A stretch of 64,000 nucleotides of DNA from Cyanoderma ruficeps. Taxonomy: Eukaryota; Chordata; Aves; Passeriformes; Timaliidae. Positions within the stretch are counted from its first letter, which is position 1. Every line of letters starts with the position of its first letter. This document shows, piece by piece, positions 39,701-54,700 of this stretch. The DNA is taken from positions 62,001-126,000 of the forward strand of contig VZDJ01001050.1 in the NCBI GenBank assembly GCA_008694505.1, read 5' to 3'. The position numbers and the translations under genes are program-made. The notes beneath the pieces were generated by a model. That model saw only the letters and a list, made by a program, of their open reading frames with translations. It was not told the DNA's origin and ran no database searches.

Positions 39701-42700
39701 TGGTGTCATCTCTTTCACAATTCTTATTTTAATGATCATAAGTGCTATAATTCTGCTTCCCTTTCTACACTGCTAGCAGAAAACCCCTGGAAAAGCAGAA
39801 GTCCATAAGACTGTCATGTAAATAGGTATTACAGCAGGATCTTCAACTATGAAGCCTTTGGGAGCTTTGCCAATTGCATCTAAACTGAGGTGTGAATTAA
39901 CATGTGGGTCACATGCAGCTGTGAAAGTTTGTTAGGTCAGCATTTCTAAAGAGGCAGTAAGTTCAGTAATGTCCTGAAGGCAGACAGAAAGACACAGAAA
40001 GATGATATAAAATGCTATATCTAGGTTATGAAGGGGCATGCCCAGAGAATGCTGACCTGGACTAACCAGCATATTTCACTCACCTTTCCCTGTCCTTTCT
40101 GCCTCCTTCCCATATAACTCAAAGTTGGGAAAGAAAAAGTATGCATGCCTAAAAGGATTTTTCTGGGGAGTAAGAAGGTGGTAGATGTGAGAGGAAGAAA
40201 GTCTCTTTCACTATTTATTCATTAGAACTCCTCACATCTATGTCATGAAACGCCTTCTAGCAGGAGCTAGAGCTCTGCTCTCAAAACAATGTTTTGCTTT
40301 GTCAGGTGAGGCTAACTCAGACAATAAAAGCATTTTATCTTTTATTCAAGCATAGGAATTGGGATCTTACAGTCCTGGCCAGACCAAACTGGGAAAGCTG
40401 TTGGAACCCAGCTAAATCAGGATTCTCACTTACTAGCGAAATAGTTGTTGATGTTGTCATTTTATACCAAAAGTGAAGAGTCAACAGAGAGAGGAAACAC
40501 TACCAGAAACAGGAAATTTTAAGCAAGACATTTATTCTTCCAATACACTCATTCATCCAAACCCATAATATCTCAAAAACTGTGAACTTTTAAATTCTGT
40601 AGTGCATCACAGGAATTTTTGACACTCTTATATTTCAGAGCTTTATGAGATGAAATACTCATACTTTTGTTGCCCTTTACCATCCCAGAAGTGAGACAGA
40701 AATGTAAGTAGTCTCTCTAAATGCCACAAAAGTTGTGTGGACATAAAGACTGCTCAAATTTTCAGGCACTTCTGAACCATGTCCCATTTTCAAGTTCTGA
40801 TTTGATATGTTTTCTCAAAGTATCCAACATTTCAATGTTTAAGTCTTTTGTAACACCGGGTTTAAACTCAACACACATTTTGCTCATACACATCTCTGAT
40901 ACCACACTGATCAGCAAAGCTAGCAATCTTTCATATCGATACATAATTCAAATTTTCTATTTAGAAAGACAAATATTCAATTTCTAAGAAATTAATTAAA
41001 TACTGATATTCTAATACTGCTTTATTGGTACCATTGTGGCATTCAGATTCAAGATATCCAGTAGGATAAATTATTTGATCCATTTTGAGCATGACATATA
41101 ATTTTGCTGTATATATATAACATTTTTTGGAATGAGTGTGGAAAAACAATAACTTAAATTTAGAAAACCCCAATATTAACGACCTTTTTGTAGGTCTTAT
41201 TTAAAGATAGTCCCATGCCATTATTTTATCTGACTGTCTTTCAGTTACAAGCTCTGTGCTGCAGAGTTAATAACTCACTGGCATGTCACAGAAAACCCAG
41301 ACAGTTTAAAGACCACGTGAGCTTATATTCTCAGCACGCATCTTCTGCCCCAGGGTATTGGTAGGACCATATTTCACTTGATCTTGTAGCTGCTCTCCAT
41401 TTGAAATCCTAGCACGCTTTATGTGAAATGCAAAGCTCAGTGGGATTTATGCTTATCACAGTGCTTCCTGCCTTCACAAAGCAGAAGCAGTGGGGACTGA
41501 AGGATAATTTCCTGAGGTTACGGTGATAAGGAGGAGACATTTCCTGTGAAGAGACGTGAAAGTAGGCAGACTAACATTCAGTCACATCTCTCTCTAGCAA
41601 TACGCAGAGACAGATTGTTGAGCAGTTGTTTGGAAAAGACACTAAATGCTTTAACAGGTGGTTGGTTTTCTCTGGAGACCATGCATAGGGAAGCAAAGAA
41701 AGGTCCCAGGTAAGTGAGAGGACAGTGGATCAGGGCTAAAAAGAAAGTGCAAAGTTTTAGGCAAAAGTTAAATGTCATGTACGTACATCAGATTCCCAGG
41801 AGAGACAAGTTCCTTCTAGTTTTAAATTTTTAATTTGGATTTTGTCCAAATGGTTTATCAGTTCTTGTGATGAAAAATGGAGTTCTTTCTATCTCCCAAT
41901 CACTACTGATATTCAGTGGAAATCTGGAACCACATCTATCTTTGACAGACATAACAAGAGTAATTATATGAATATCTAGACAGCATTACAATTTCTATGA
42001 GTCTCTTTTAAAACTAATCCACTTTGCTAGCAGATGTCAGTCCTGTTTTAGAGAAATACCAGCTTTGCACTACGTGATCAGCAGAATGTACTCACAACAT
42101 ATGGGACTAACTCTGGCTTCTTGGTGAATACAAAGAGGCCTGCTTAAATGCAGTTATCATCACAGGAAGGACATATACAGTTCCCTAAAGAAGATATAAA
42201 ATAAAAAGAGAAAGATGCATTTTCTGCAGACTTCTAAAGAACCAGCCAAGCCACATAAGAAAAAAGAATATTTCTGGAATGAATGAAGGCTTTTGTAGCT
42301 TTTTTATTATTAGTCTTATGAAACTATAGACACAGGTGCTTTCTTTTTCACAAAAATGTAGGTGAGAATTAAACATCACACCACATCCTGCCCTACTATG
42401 TTTCTGTCTCTGAGGCCACTGGGACATATATACTACCCCTACAAATAGTGAAGAAGCTGTTTTTCTAGGAAATGCTAAGTGTTTAAAAGCTCTATGAATT
42501 GCTTTCTCTTATGCCTTTGCATGATATAAACAACAGAGAGAAGGGAACCTGATGTGAGCACCAAGAGAAAATTACGTTAGTATGATGAGCTCAAGACTGT
42601 GTTTGGAATGGTTCCGAGATATAAACAGCTTCAGAAACTATTGGGACAACTCTAGAATAAAGGTCAACTATTCAACCCCTAGAACATTCCTCAAGATTGA

Positions 42701-45700
42701 ATACTGTTCTTAGAGAAACAAAAGTCCCAAGTGAGGCCAAAGAACACCTCTGCTGATATTTAGTCACTGATGTACATTTCCCCTCTGATTTTTCTAATTC
42801 TGCATGGCAGTCTGGGTTTAATCGCTTGCTCAGACCACAGACAGAGTGCCGAACTAAATGAGACCATTGGTCAGGATCCTAATGAGGAGAGTTTGGAGAC
42901 TGAAGGTCAACATTGTGCATGACATCTTCTGCAGTATCTAGGAATATGGAAAATAATTTGTGTGTATTTAATGGGGGCTGCTGGTTTTTGCCTAGTGAGC
43001 TGTAGTGAGTGTAGGAACCTCATGGTTGCATGAAGCACACAGAAAACAGTTGAGTCTGCAGGATGCTGTTCTTGTGTAAAGGTTGAGTTTAACGTGGGTC
43101 AATCCATCAGGGGCGTAATTACATCCTGAAGTACCTCATGAATTCAGAGAATCATACAATCCTGGAATGGCTTAGGTGGGAAGGACCTTCATATCATCCA
43201 GTTCCATCCCCTGCCATGTGCAGGGATTCCTTCCCAGGCTGCTCAAAGCCCTGTCCAGCCTGGCCCTGGACACTCCCAGGGATGGGGCCGCCACAGCTTC
43301 TCTGGGCAGCCTGTGCCAGGGCCTCACCACCGTCACAGCCAGGAATTCCTTCCCATTATCCCATCTAACCATGTCCTCTGGCAGTGAGAAGCCATTGCCT
43401 GTGTCCTGTCCCTACATGCCTTGCCTCAAGTCCCTCTCCAGCTCTCCTGGAGCCCCTTTAGGCCCTGGCAGGGGCTCTGAGCTCTTCTTGGAGCCTTCTC
43501 TTGTGCAGCTGAACACCCTCAGCTCTTCCAAGCAGGCTCCAGAGCAGAAGGGCTCTGGGTCTGGAGGCAGCTCTGTAGGTGAGGTCTCACCTGAGGGGGG
43601 CAGAGGTTGGATATTCCTCAGCTGGCAGATGGGAAAAGCTTACTGGTATCAACACAGCTGTGTGGACTGCAAGCTATGTCTACATATAAAGTAGACATAA
43701 TTCTAGAAAAACAGGATTATTTTATAAAGATTACCTGAAATTCAGCTATCAGCTAGTGAATCCAGTCATTTAAATGACTGGATAAATAAAATTAATTAGG
43801 CCCTGATCACAGATTTTCTTGTGTATTTATATTTATAGTGACAAATAAGCAAGATGCTGATACAGATGAAATGCCAACAGTACTGGGGAAGATAAATGCA
43901 GAAAATGAACACAATAGATTTTTGAAAGAATTCCAAAATTTTCACAGCATTTACATAAATCATTTTGAAGTCAACCTCAAAAAGAATTCATATTAATTCA
44001 CACATATGAAGGGGATTCATAACTTTGTATTTATGACTTAAAAAACCCCAGTTTAAAAAAATACTTACTTTCATAGATTCAAAGTTCCTAGCATTGCATA
44101 AAAACGTGTATGTTTACAGCAGGGAAGTGAATAATGCCACATGGTTTATACAGACTGCACACAAAATCTAGGATTTTCCTAGCTCTGCATAACAATTATA
44201 TACAGGCAAAAGGGTCTCAAAAATCCATGCCCTAACATTTTTTTTTCCACATTTGTCTCAGTCTAAGATTGTGCCCTCTGCCTGCTGCTCTCTTACCTAT
44301 ATATCATTCTCCACATTTAATAGGAAACCACTGGGAGTAGGTACTGACATTTTAGTACTGCGCATAATATATTAGGGCCTTTATCCTCAGCAGAGAAGAC
44401 GTGAGCACCTTTTTACCACAAAGCAACTAAAAAATTAGTTGCTCATACAGGTAAAGACGTTTGCCAAAGAAGTTCACAAACAGTATTACATCTCAAGTGA
44501 CCTGGAGATTTCCAAATCTCTTCCTGCTCATTGCAGAAAACTTAACAATGAGGTGAAATTCCATTCCTAAATCTTTGTGAATTATTTCCTTTGTCCTCTA
44601 GTGTACAATTCAGCTTCAGCAATGGAACTCTTATGAGGATTATTCCTTTCTTTCCTTCATACAAAATAGTTGCCCTTCCCTTCCCTTCCCTTCCNNNNNN
44701 NNNNNNNNNNNNNNNNNNNNNNNNNNNNNNNNNNNNNNNNNNNNNNNNNNNNNNNNNNNNNNNNNNNNNNNNNNNNNNNNNNNNNNNNNNNNNNNNNNNN
44801 NNNNNNNNNNNNNNNNNNNNCCTTCCCTTCCCTTCCCTTCCCTTCCCTTCCCTTCCCTTTTCAGACTAGCACATGTGATTCCTTAGGTGCCTCTACATAG
44901 GCATGAAAATACACCTTTTAATCCTTCCTTCAAACTGACCGGACACACCCTATCTCTCACCCCCAATGTTTTATAGTTCCATCTGTGGTGCTGCAAACAA
45001 ATTGAAAAAACCTGTCTGGGGTTCAGGATAAACTCACTGGGGCACATTAATGCTACTTTAGCACTCTGGGTTAAAGCTGGGTCAGCATGCAGGAAAGGGC
45101 ATGTTTTCCTGTAGACATCTCTCATGCCTGTGAAGGCACTTTCTGACAACTTAGGTTCCTCGGTTCCCCACAGAATTGTGTGACCATGCTGAGGATGCCA
45201 GCATATGTGATGCTAAATAGGCCCAGGGGAGAGCACTCTGCCAGGTTAGTACCACCAACCCCTCAGGGTTCCCCTCTGCTGTAGAGCAGCATAAACTTTT
45301 CTGTTCACAGCAGTGCGCACTAAGTCCTATGCATAGCCAGCTAATACAGCCAGAGAGGTGTTGAAAGGGCTTGCTCTCCTGTTCTTCACAGGCAATTATC
45401 TATCTGAAATGGGGAATATACTGATGATACCTTTCCACAAGCCTCTGTCCCCCCCCAAAACCTGACCAACAGTCTGAGCAGGGCTGCTTTAACCCAAGAG
45501 GGGTTAAGTGTCCTGTGGGGACAACTAGACTGACCACAATTATTCAGGTATCCAAGAAAGAGTGGAGTGAAATCCAGCTTGCAAGGAATGGAAACTTCAC
45601 TAGAAGGGGAAGGTGGCACTTTAACAGAAGGAACAGCTTACGTTTACTTGCAGAGAGCTGGGACTTATACTGGCCCCGAACCAGCCGGCAGGTGGACCCA

Positions 45701-48700
45701 TCTCCATTGCAGACCCCACAGTTATCTTCCTTGACAGCACTTCCCAGCTGGTGGTCACAGCCAACAATCTGGCAAGAAAGAAATATGTGCAGTTGTACGT
45801 GAGCACTTACCAACTGACTGGTCAATCCATCTCTGCAACTAATTGCTCTAAATTTCTCTCTTAGCATCTCTTGAGGGCCATAAAGTACCTTAGGAATGAA
45901 AGAGGCTGAGCAAATCTGGCTGGGAGTGCACTGAAGTCAGGTGAGAGATAGTGAACAGGTTAGTACTCAATGGCTTTTGCAGTCCAGAGGAAGAAAAGAG
46001 TATTGTTGGAGGCCATTATTTTAGGGCATTGTGAACATTTCTTGGTCAGAGTCCTATCAGAAATTTCACTTCTTAGAGTTTCACAAAGAAAAATGCCTGA
46101 AACAGATAAAAAGACAGATAAGAAGCAGACTGATAGATAAAAGTAAAGAGTGGCATGGATCAATAGTAACATGGCTCTGAAATTTTACCTGCTATGCAGC
46201 TGAGGAAGCCATGTGGTTTTAATTATGTTTGACAATAATCCCATTCCACACTGTCAATGCCTGTGTTCAGACATTGTAAAAGATCTGATAAAGAAGGCTG
46301 AAATGATTGCAACAAAAGAATTGAGAGTCATTGTATGAATGCAGTTACCTGCTCTGAAATTGGCTTTATTCCTACATGCAAAATATTTGGTTCAGAATTT
46401 TAAGAGTTGAATAGATAAACTAGGTTTCTCAGTTTGCAAAACCTCTGTTATTCTGAGGAGAGTCAAATAGTAATTTATAATTAAGTACATTTAAAATTAA
46501 CTATTTGTTTAGCATAGTGTTTATGTAGCCCTTTTGCTTTATGTTTTGCAACCAAGTTATGAAATTTGCATGTAAATAATTTAAATCCAAGAAATTTAGA
46601 AAGATCTTAAAGTGCTATAATTACCTCTGTAAGCATTAGAAAATGAAAAGCCTTCCAGCATTCTGGCATGCAGAGTAAACAATGAACTAGTATTTGTCTA
46701 TAACTTCTAATGAGTTTGTGCTAAGGCTCTTAGCCAAACAGAAAGTGTATATATAAACACAGGGAATTTTAAATTAAGTGCTTTTTCAGCTTTAAATTTC
46801 CCCGCATTTCTGAGTTTTAGTTAAATCAGAGAACTAGGTCCTAGAAAATGATGGGAGCAAATAGGGCACTTATCATCAAGACTCATAAAAGCTGTATGTG
46901 TAACTTGCCCACTTAATCATTCAGACTAATATTTCTTATTTGTGCAAATCTTAGTGTGCAGAAGTACACATCTCTGTTAGGCCGAGATATACATCTGGGT
47001 TTGACACTTTCTCTTAATTTCTCTATGAAAATGCAGGCTTTAATAACCAATATTTTCTTTTAGCTATTCAATTCCCATTTCTAACATCACTGTTTTACTA
47101 GCTGCAGAATAGCTAGTTTCCTTGCTTATATCATAATGACAGTATAATTAATTTAATTTAAATCATTATAGATTCAAGGTTGATGAAAGCTATCATATTT
47201 TTTTTTTATTTTACCTACTTCTTCCAGGTCAGAACCAGGTGAAACCTCCTATGCTTACACATTATATTATGCTCCCTCTAATGGAATAAATTGAATCCTG
47301 AAAAAGTAACAGTCACAGAAATGGTATTTTTCCAAAAGCTTGTCATATGAAGACTGCAAGAGACATTTTAACATATTACAAACACCATGACAAATAATGG
47401 ATAGAAAACTGAAGCAAAGATAAGTGTATCTTGACTGTGGCTACTCCATAAACAACTTCCAAGTACAGATACACAAATTGTATCCACAGTACTCTGTAAG
47501 ATTCACATCTATTTTTTTTTTCTGAATAAAAATATCCCCACAGGAGCTGAACAACCTTTGATATACACAGACTGGTATGTTTTAACTTCCATGAACAGCA
47601 CTATGTAGACAAGATGGTAAAAACAATCACTTGCATGATCTGAAAACTGTATGACAATGCCTACAAATCAGATTTTCTTTCTAGTGCATTAGAGATCACT
47701 GGTACCCACAGTGAGAGGGGTCCTGCTGGGAAGCTCAGGTAACAGAAGAAAGTTTTTCGTATCTGCTCAATAATTCAGTTTAGGGTGGTACACAAATCTT
47801 TATGCCTTTGCCTATTTTCAAATGAATATGTGAACTGCTTGGATAGGAAATAGTTTGGATCTTAAATCCAGCTATGAGGTAACCAATTTCAAAAAACTGC
47901 ATTTACTACTTTAAAGCAATTTTAACTTTATGAATCATCAGCTCACACATTGCCATGGGCTATACCCTCATTAAAATTAATTTATGAACTGAGCAGTTTG
48001 GAGTTAGGTCACAACTTGTGGAGGAAACCACCAGGAAAATCTCAGGTGTGAAAGGAAGTTATATTGTGGTTTGTTTCTTTTTTTGAGTTGGATTGCCATT
48101 GTACAGCATAAAAATATTTCTTCTGTTGAAATGCTGTGTTTCGGATGGAAGTATGAGCAAAGTGGAAGTACGGAGACCTTTGTGATTACTAATATTTCTG
48201 TGGTATGTACAAAATGTATATTAACCCTACTGGATTTTACAGTGTCTCAGATAATTTCATGCAATTAAAAGTTTTGATGAAATTAAATGAATTTCCTATT
48301 TCTCCCCAAGGTCTCTGCAGAGATTTTTCTTTACTCTGTTAGATTATCTGTCTAAATAGATACACAGAGCTCTGGGAATATGTATGAAATTTTCATTAAA
48401 AAAAACTTATGGATGATTAACTAATGCCTGAAATAAAAAAATGTTCTCAAGTTCACTTTTTTCTTTTTTTCTTTTATTTTATGTTTTCACTACCTAGGAA
48501 AATTCTTCCTTCTTTTGAAGGTAATTACATGCACTAGAAAGGTTGCTAGTCTTTGAAATGGAGTAACTGAAGCTTTAAAATGAAAAACACTACTCCAAAT
48601 CTCTTATATTAGTTTTTAGTACTCTTACATGAAAACATTTTGCAGGCTGGACTCTTATGACAGCAAAAGATCAGATAAGGAAATATTAAAGTGTTCCTGT

Positions 48701-51700
48701 AAAATACACAGTTCATGAGAACAGTATCTTTTGTCTCTGAGCAGAAGAAACAGGAGTATGGCAGAGTTGAGAACATGTCATTTCCATAACATTATTTTCA
48801 GTGTCCATCAAGGCTGCAGAGAACACATTGACAAAGATTATGGAATGAAAGAAAATGTCACCACTGCCCCAGAAATATGCAAAGAGTTAACAAGGAACAG
48901 GAAGGCAGAATTTTTACTTTCAGCATCCACCCATAGCATGAACAAAACATAAAGGGAAGGTTTTAAATGGCTGCTATCAGAGATGACAAAGATGCAAGAC
49001 ACTAGGAGAGGCCAGCTATCAAGAACAGTAGACTCACTTGGTCTGCAGAACTAGAAAAGTCTGCCAAGACTCTGACCTATAGGCATGCTCACCTGATGAG
49101 AGATGGTTGAGGACTTTGTCTTTGACTTTGAAAACCAGCACCATGGAAGGCACTGCTTCATCAGCATGGTAAGCAAGGGAAACAATGAGGATACTGTACC
49201 TCCTATACACAGCTCAGAGTAACGGTTTGGGGAACAGTTTGAAACAAAATAATGATATTTTTTAACTAGAACTCTAGGGAATATTTCACTCTCTGAAAAT
49301 CTTTGAAATATCAACTCCTTGTCTTGGTTTGAAACTGGATCCAATATTGAAATCCTGAAGTTTCTGTGGGATAGAAACTTCCTTTTCCAGTGCATTCTAG
49401 TTCTGATCTTAATATATCCTGGGGAGTTTAGGGAGTTGAAATCTTTTTCAATCCATGAAGGTCTGGGAAGGAAACCCCCACTAGGAACAAAAATGGATTA
49501 CTACAACAAATTGTGCCTGGAAATGCTCTGAAGTAAGCTGTTTTCATACTCATTTCTACTGCATGTTAAGCTTCTTCCCCTTAAAGCAGGGTAATGAAGC
49601 ACAGACTTTCCACACTGAAATCTTTTGAGTTTCAAGTTGCTGAAGTGCGGTCAGAGGTTTGAGCTGCACATTGTTACCACACAAAATGCCAGAAGCAGCT
49701 CCATTAAATTCCCTGACAATCTAATCCAAACTCCATTAAAATCAAGAACATGTACTTATAATTTTGATAAGTTTTGGATGAAGCTCTTGTGTGTTTCTAA
49801 AGGTGCTTCTATGAAGCTCATTACTACTGTGGTTAAATGCCCTTAAAGCAGTAAAGGCAGATTTTGCAGAGGTCTGGAAGTCTCTCAGTGTATGGAAAAT
49901 GCCAGCCGTGAAGTACTAGACTGAGAAAATCACAGGTGAGTACCAATTGCCTGCCCAGATCTTCTTCATCACCTCTAAAGTGACCTGTTTTTTTATTCTC
50001 CTTATAGATATAGCATAGAAAGTCTAGCAACAAAAAGCCAGAATAATAACAGCTAATCCCTAGTTGGCTAAGCCTGTACTGTTTTCTGGCATAAAGTACC
50101 ACAGTTCTACTTTGAGGTAAAGATTCCCTATCACATTTTAGGCTGAGGTCCCAGACTTCATGCTGAGTTTGACTCTCCCCCCAGCCCCCTCCCCCCCCAA
50201 ACTCAACTTGACAGCCCATGGGTTGACAAAATAGAAAAATAAGGATATTCCTGACTCTGAGACACATTGCAAAATAACTTTTACAGGATGCTGCAAGAAA
50301 AGAGATGGCTACCAAGTTAGCAGATCAACTGCTTGTGTGTAGTTTAAACGCACTGGGCTAAAAGTCCCACAACAGGAGTTGGAACTAACTCAGTGAGTGC
50401 GTGCATGAGTGTTATAAGTGCCTGTGTTCCCCTTGCGGACTTGAACTCTGGCTCGCTTTAGCAGATTTTTCCAGAAATAAAACTGGACCAGCAATGACAG
50501 GTTCTGCTTCAGCCCTGCTAGTCTGGAAATGCCCTGAAGTAAAAAGTTTTCATAATAATTTCTATTCAGTATTAAGAAATCCTGGGCAGGAAATAATGTA
50601 ATAAAGCAAGCTTGCAAATCTAGCCAATTATAAATAAATCTCTCTGTTTTTCAAAGGGCATGTCTGTAGTTCAAACGCAAGAAGTTCTGAGAATCTGAAA
50701 AAAACAAAGTTGCCCTTCACATAGATACTAATGTGGGGCTCAATGCGGGACTTGCGTGGATTGTCACTGATCAGCTGAAAAATGTTTTGGATCAGAGCCA
50801 TCATTTTGACTGGGTCCAAAATCCTGTTTTACAGAATCAGCAAGAAGAGCTGCTCTACTCTTCAAATTACTGGAGAGAGAACAAGCTTGAGCCTGTACAG
50901 CAAAATGGATCTGGGTTGGTATCTGTGATAGGACTTGCACCTCCTGTTGACAAGGTCGACCTTCAGTGCACTGACATCCTTGAGATGACATTTTACAGCC
51001 CCAGCACTTTTCTGGCACAGCTTCATGACATTATCCTGCCACAGGCAATCTTGGCCAGCACCAGGCACTAGGCAGGACACCCCCAAGTCCCCAGGAATTC
51101 AGGAGAAGGCGCACCACAATCCAACTGAAATGGAAGACCATAAGACAATTTTCACAATGGCAACGCAATTAGTAACAATGCTGGTAACAGCAGGCCCAGT
51201 GACATGTGCAATCAGTGTACTTGCTTGGTATTGAAGAGAAATATATCTTGCAACTGTTCAGGCAGTGTGAAACAAGCTTCAGTTACTGATGAGTACTCCA
51301 ATTGTTAAATACAGCCACTGAAGTGGCTAAGACACACCTTCCACACACGAAACATGGCCGGCCAGCATGTGGCTGCTGATTGCCATATCTACCACTAATC
51401 CACTGCAATCAATCTGCAGATCCTGCTCGGCATCTTCCCATCATTCTGAGCTAGCCAGAGCTCTCTGCCATCAATATATTTAAACAAAGACCCTTATGGA
51501 GCCTCACTCAACCAGCATGCCAGACACAACACATTGGGAATCAGTGGTTCAGCCAAAGCTCTAGAAACAAACAGCAAACACCCAGCAGCAGAAGGAACTG
51601 AAAAGGATTTTCTATTTCTTAATTTTGTCTCAGGGAAACATAAATGTAAACCCATTCTGAAGCTACCCTTGACATAACAAATAGGAATCAACTAATTTTA

Positions 51701-54700
51701 AAGCTGTCACTTCTTAAATGTGGATTACAGACACACTAAAATCTTGGATGTGAGGAAAATGTCACTCCTTACAAGCAAATTTAATTAGTAGGAATCTTCC
51801 AAGATAAAAAAACATTGAATTTTTCAGATGTATTCATTTATACCAACCAATTTGTTGTGTGGACCACCACAGGAGAGTCCACAGATGTATGAACAAAGCT
51901 CTCTCTAGTTCATTCTCTGATGATACATAAATCCAGACGTTGCTGCTGTGTAAGAGGCAACATTTAAATGGAACTAACTTCCAAGAGTTTATAAACAGAC
52001 AATAATAGGAAGAAAAGAAGCTTCTATAATTATTCATATTCACTTACCATTTCATTCACACTTTTCTTTGGCTTTCACTGCATTTACATTTACATATCCA
52101 TATTGAGTTAGAGAAAAATTAGTTTCTACTTTGTCCTTACATGCTTGTAAACCCTAACTTATTTTCTCAGCTAGTGCTCTTTAGCAGACCATTCCTAAAT
52201 GGAATACTTCCATTTCTCCAGAAGAATCACATCTCTTGTATGGATATCTTAGCAGTTCCAGGGGAAAGATTCATCGGTTTTTGCAGAATACTAAAACTCT
52301 ACATCAGAAAGTGATTGCAAAGGCCATTCCAACACAAAATTCATCAAGGCAGCTCTCCCTCAGCTTCCCGGTAGCAATGTGTTTGAGAAAATAACAGTAA
52401 ATTCTGCCTGCTGGACCTATTATTTTCTCCTAGGACATGAAACACTAATTGTAAAAGCATTTAATTGACACTTGTGATACATTTGACTGCGATTCTTTGT
52501 AAGCTCTGGTGACTTCATGACATGCTTGAAATTGCTATTCAGATCTCTCTTCTGTTGGGTATACAGGCTTCTTTTGTTGGCAGGAGTCAGTCCTCTGTCA
52601 GCTGGACCAATGGGGGTTAAGAGAGGCTACATGTCCCCAGGCTACTGCTGAAATAGCTTAGCTAGTCTATATGATATTCCAGCCTGCTGCTCAGAGTGTA
52701 AAAGGAGTGCATGCAGGCCCTAGGAGAAAACATTTAGGATGAAGGAGGAAACTATCTCAAATGCCTGCAAAACACCTGTCCTGGGTCTTCACAGTAGCTG
52801 GACCACTTGCCAAGGTCTTCAATGAGAACCACACATCTGTTTTGCTGAGGACTCTCAAAAGTGCGCAGCCATTGCAGACACGTTGCCATCCTCATACAGC
52901 AATAAAGCCACTGTACAACTCTACACAACTTAGGCTTTTAGGTGTGCTAAGGAAATACATGAACAGAGATTACTTCCTGGTAACTAAAAAGAGAACCCTT
53001 AGAAATCTCCAAGCTGCTCTTTTAAATTTTTTATTATTGCCAAGCCTCCAAATTACAGTGTTCCTCCCTCCCTCTGCCACCAGCACAGGGAGCTGCTCTG
53101 AGTGCTGCTGGTCAAATACATATGCACAGTGGACAAGTTGGTCAGCACTGGAGAACGGCATGTATTGTTTCTGGTAGAAGACTTGAACAAAGTACCTCTG
53201 CAGAGGTGCTAACCTCTATTAATCCAGAAAGTAAAAAACTGATAACTCAGGGCAGGGGAGTTCTAATAATGCAACTGAAGATTTTTTCACACACAAAAAA
53301 TAATCCCATTTCCCTTCCATGTTCCACCACAAAAATGTTGCTACCTGGTATGATGACAGCAGTTTAAGCATTTGGCTATTACTCTTGGGAGTTGTTGTTC
53401 TCTTCCCCACTCCTTTCTGTGGGCTGAAAAGATGTCATACTGGGGGAAAAGCTACTTCTTTTATGTCAGAAAAACTGAAATTCATCAAGAAGAGAATAAA
53501 ATTACAACACGCTACCTTCAAAACACGAGGTACGTGAGTGTAAGACAAAATATTCAAACAGCAATTCAGTCGTTCAGCCTGACACAGGTTGAAAAACACA
53601 TGACCAACAGAAATCAAGAATTCAGTACTTTCTGAAATGTTATCTCTGCAGAAGACATCTAGGTTTCAATGGACTAATAAAAAAAAAAAGTATTACAAAC
53701 AGGGGGCAGAAATAGCTGAACTACACAAGACTGAAATCCTAGAACTGTTCACAAGGGGTAGGGTGGACTCCTGATGTTCTCATTCCCCAGAACTGGAGCT
53801 GACTTGAAAAGAAACCATGCAAAGAAATCAGATCCCAAGCTAAGGAACGAGTAGGAGCAGGCACGGCTCCCCCAGCTGCAAATATCTGCAGCTATGCCCT
53901 AAGTGTATCCCACAAGGACAGTCAGGGCCCAAGGCAAGTTTGTAAGCCCTTAAGAGCCTGCTGAGGTGACCACCTAATCTTATTTTTACCTATCTCATGC
54001 AGGTTTACTGTGCCAATGAGTAAAATATCCATGCATCGAACTCCAAAAATTTGACATTGTTATTCTGATTAGCTCTGTATTTTAGGCTGAACTGGAAACA
54101 GGAGAGGATGTGTGCAGCAACAGTTTGTACATGGAAGGGAGAAGGAGAAACTGTCCATCCTGAAGCTGTGCTACACAGGAAATACAACAGAGTCACCTAG
54201 GCTGAGCAGAGCAATTTTCCCACTCTTCCAAAATGATGCACCAGTTTTTATAGCCTCTGTCTCTGATTAAAAAATTAGAAGCATGCATACACATACCCCC
54301 CCCCCCCNCCCCCCCCCCGCCACACACACACAGAGCCATTTAAGTACTGGTATATATAGAACCACAAAATAGAATCATGGACTAGTTTGGGTTCTAAGGG
54401 ACTTCTAAAGGTCATCTAGGTCAATCCCCCAACCATGGGCTGGTCACAGAATCAAAAAAAAAAGCCTCCAAGATTACCAAGTCTGAATTCTGACCAGCTA
54501 CAGGTTAGTGGAGTTAGCTAAAGGTAACTAGACTTGTTAGCTGATTGAATTCACTGGGTAACTCAGAAAAAAAAAAGTCTTAGGAATCAATAAATCAGAT
54601 TTTTTTTAAAACTACCTCCAGTATCATGTGGAAGTAGATCTTTAAAGAGAAATTTAATACCCTGTAAACAGTTGACATTTATATAGGCATTTCTGGGATT

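Larger units (their letters stand above)
39261..45641 (-). other. Intron between cysteine-rich and spacer exons (6.4 kb)
   Basis: It holds a CR1 tail at 43146-43630 and a (CCCTT)n run with an assembly gap at 44671-44860. The rest is unremarkable AT-rich sequence. Confidence 0.7.

Noticed and set aside
43176..43694. A 172-codon plus-strand frame rich in Ser, Pro and Leu
   Set aside because: It is the antisense of a GC-rich CR1 tail.
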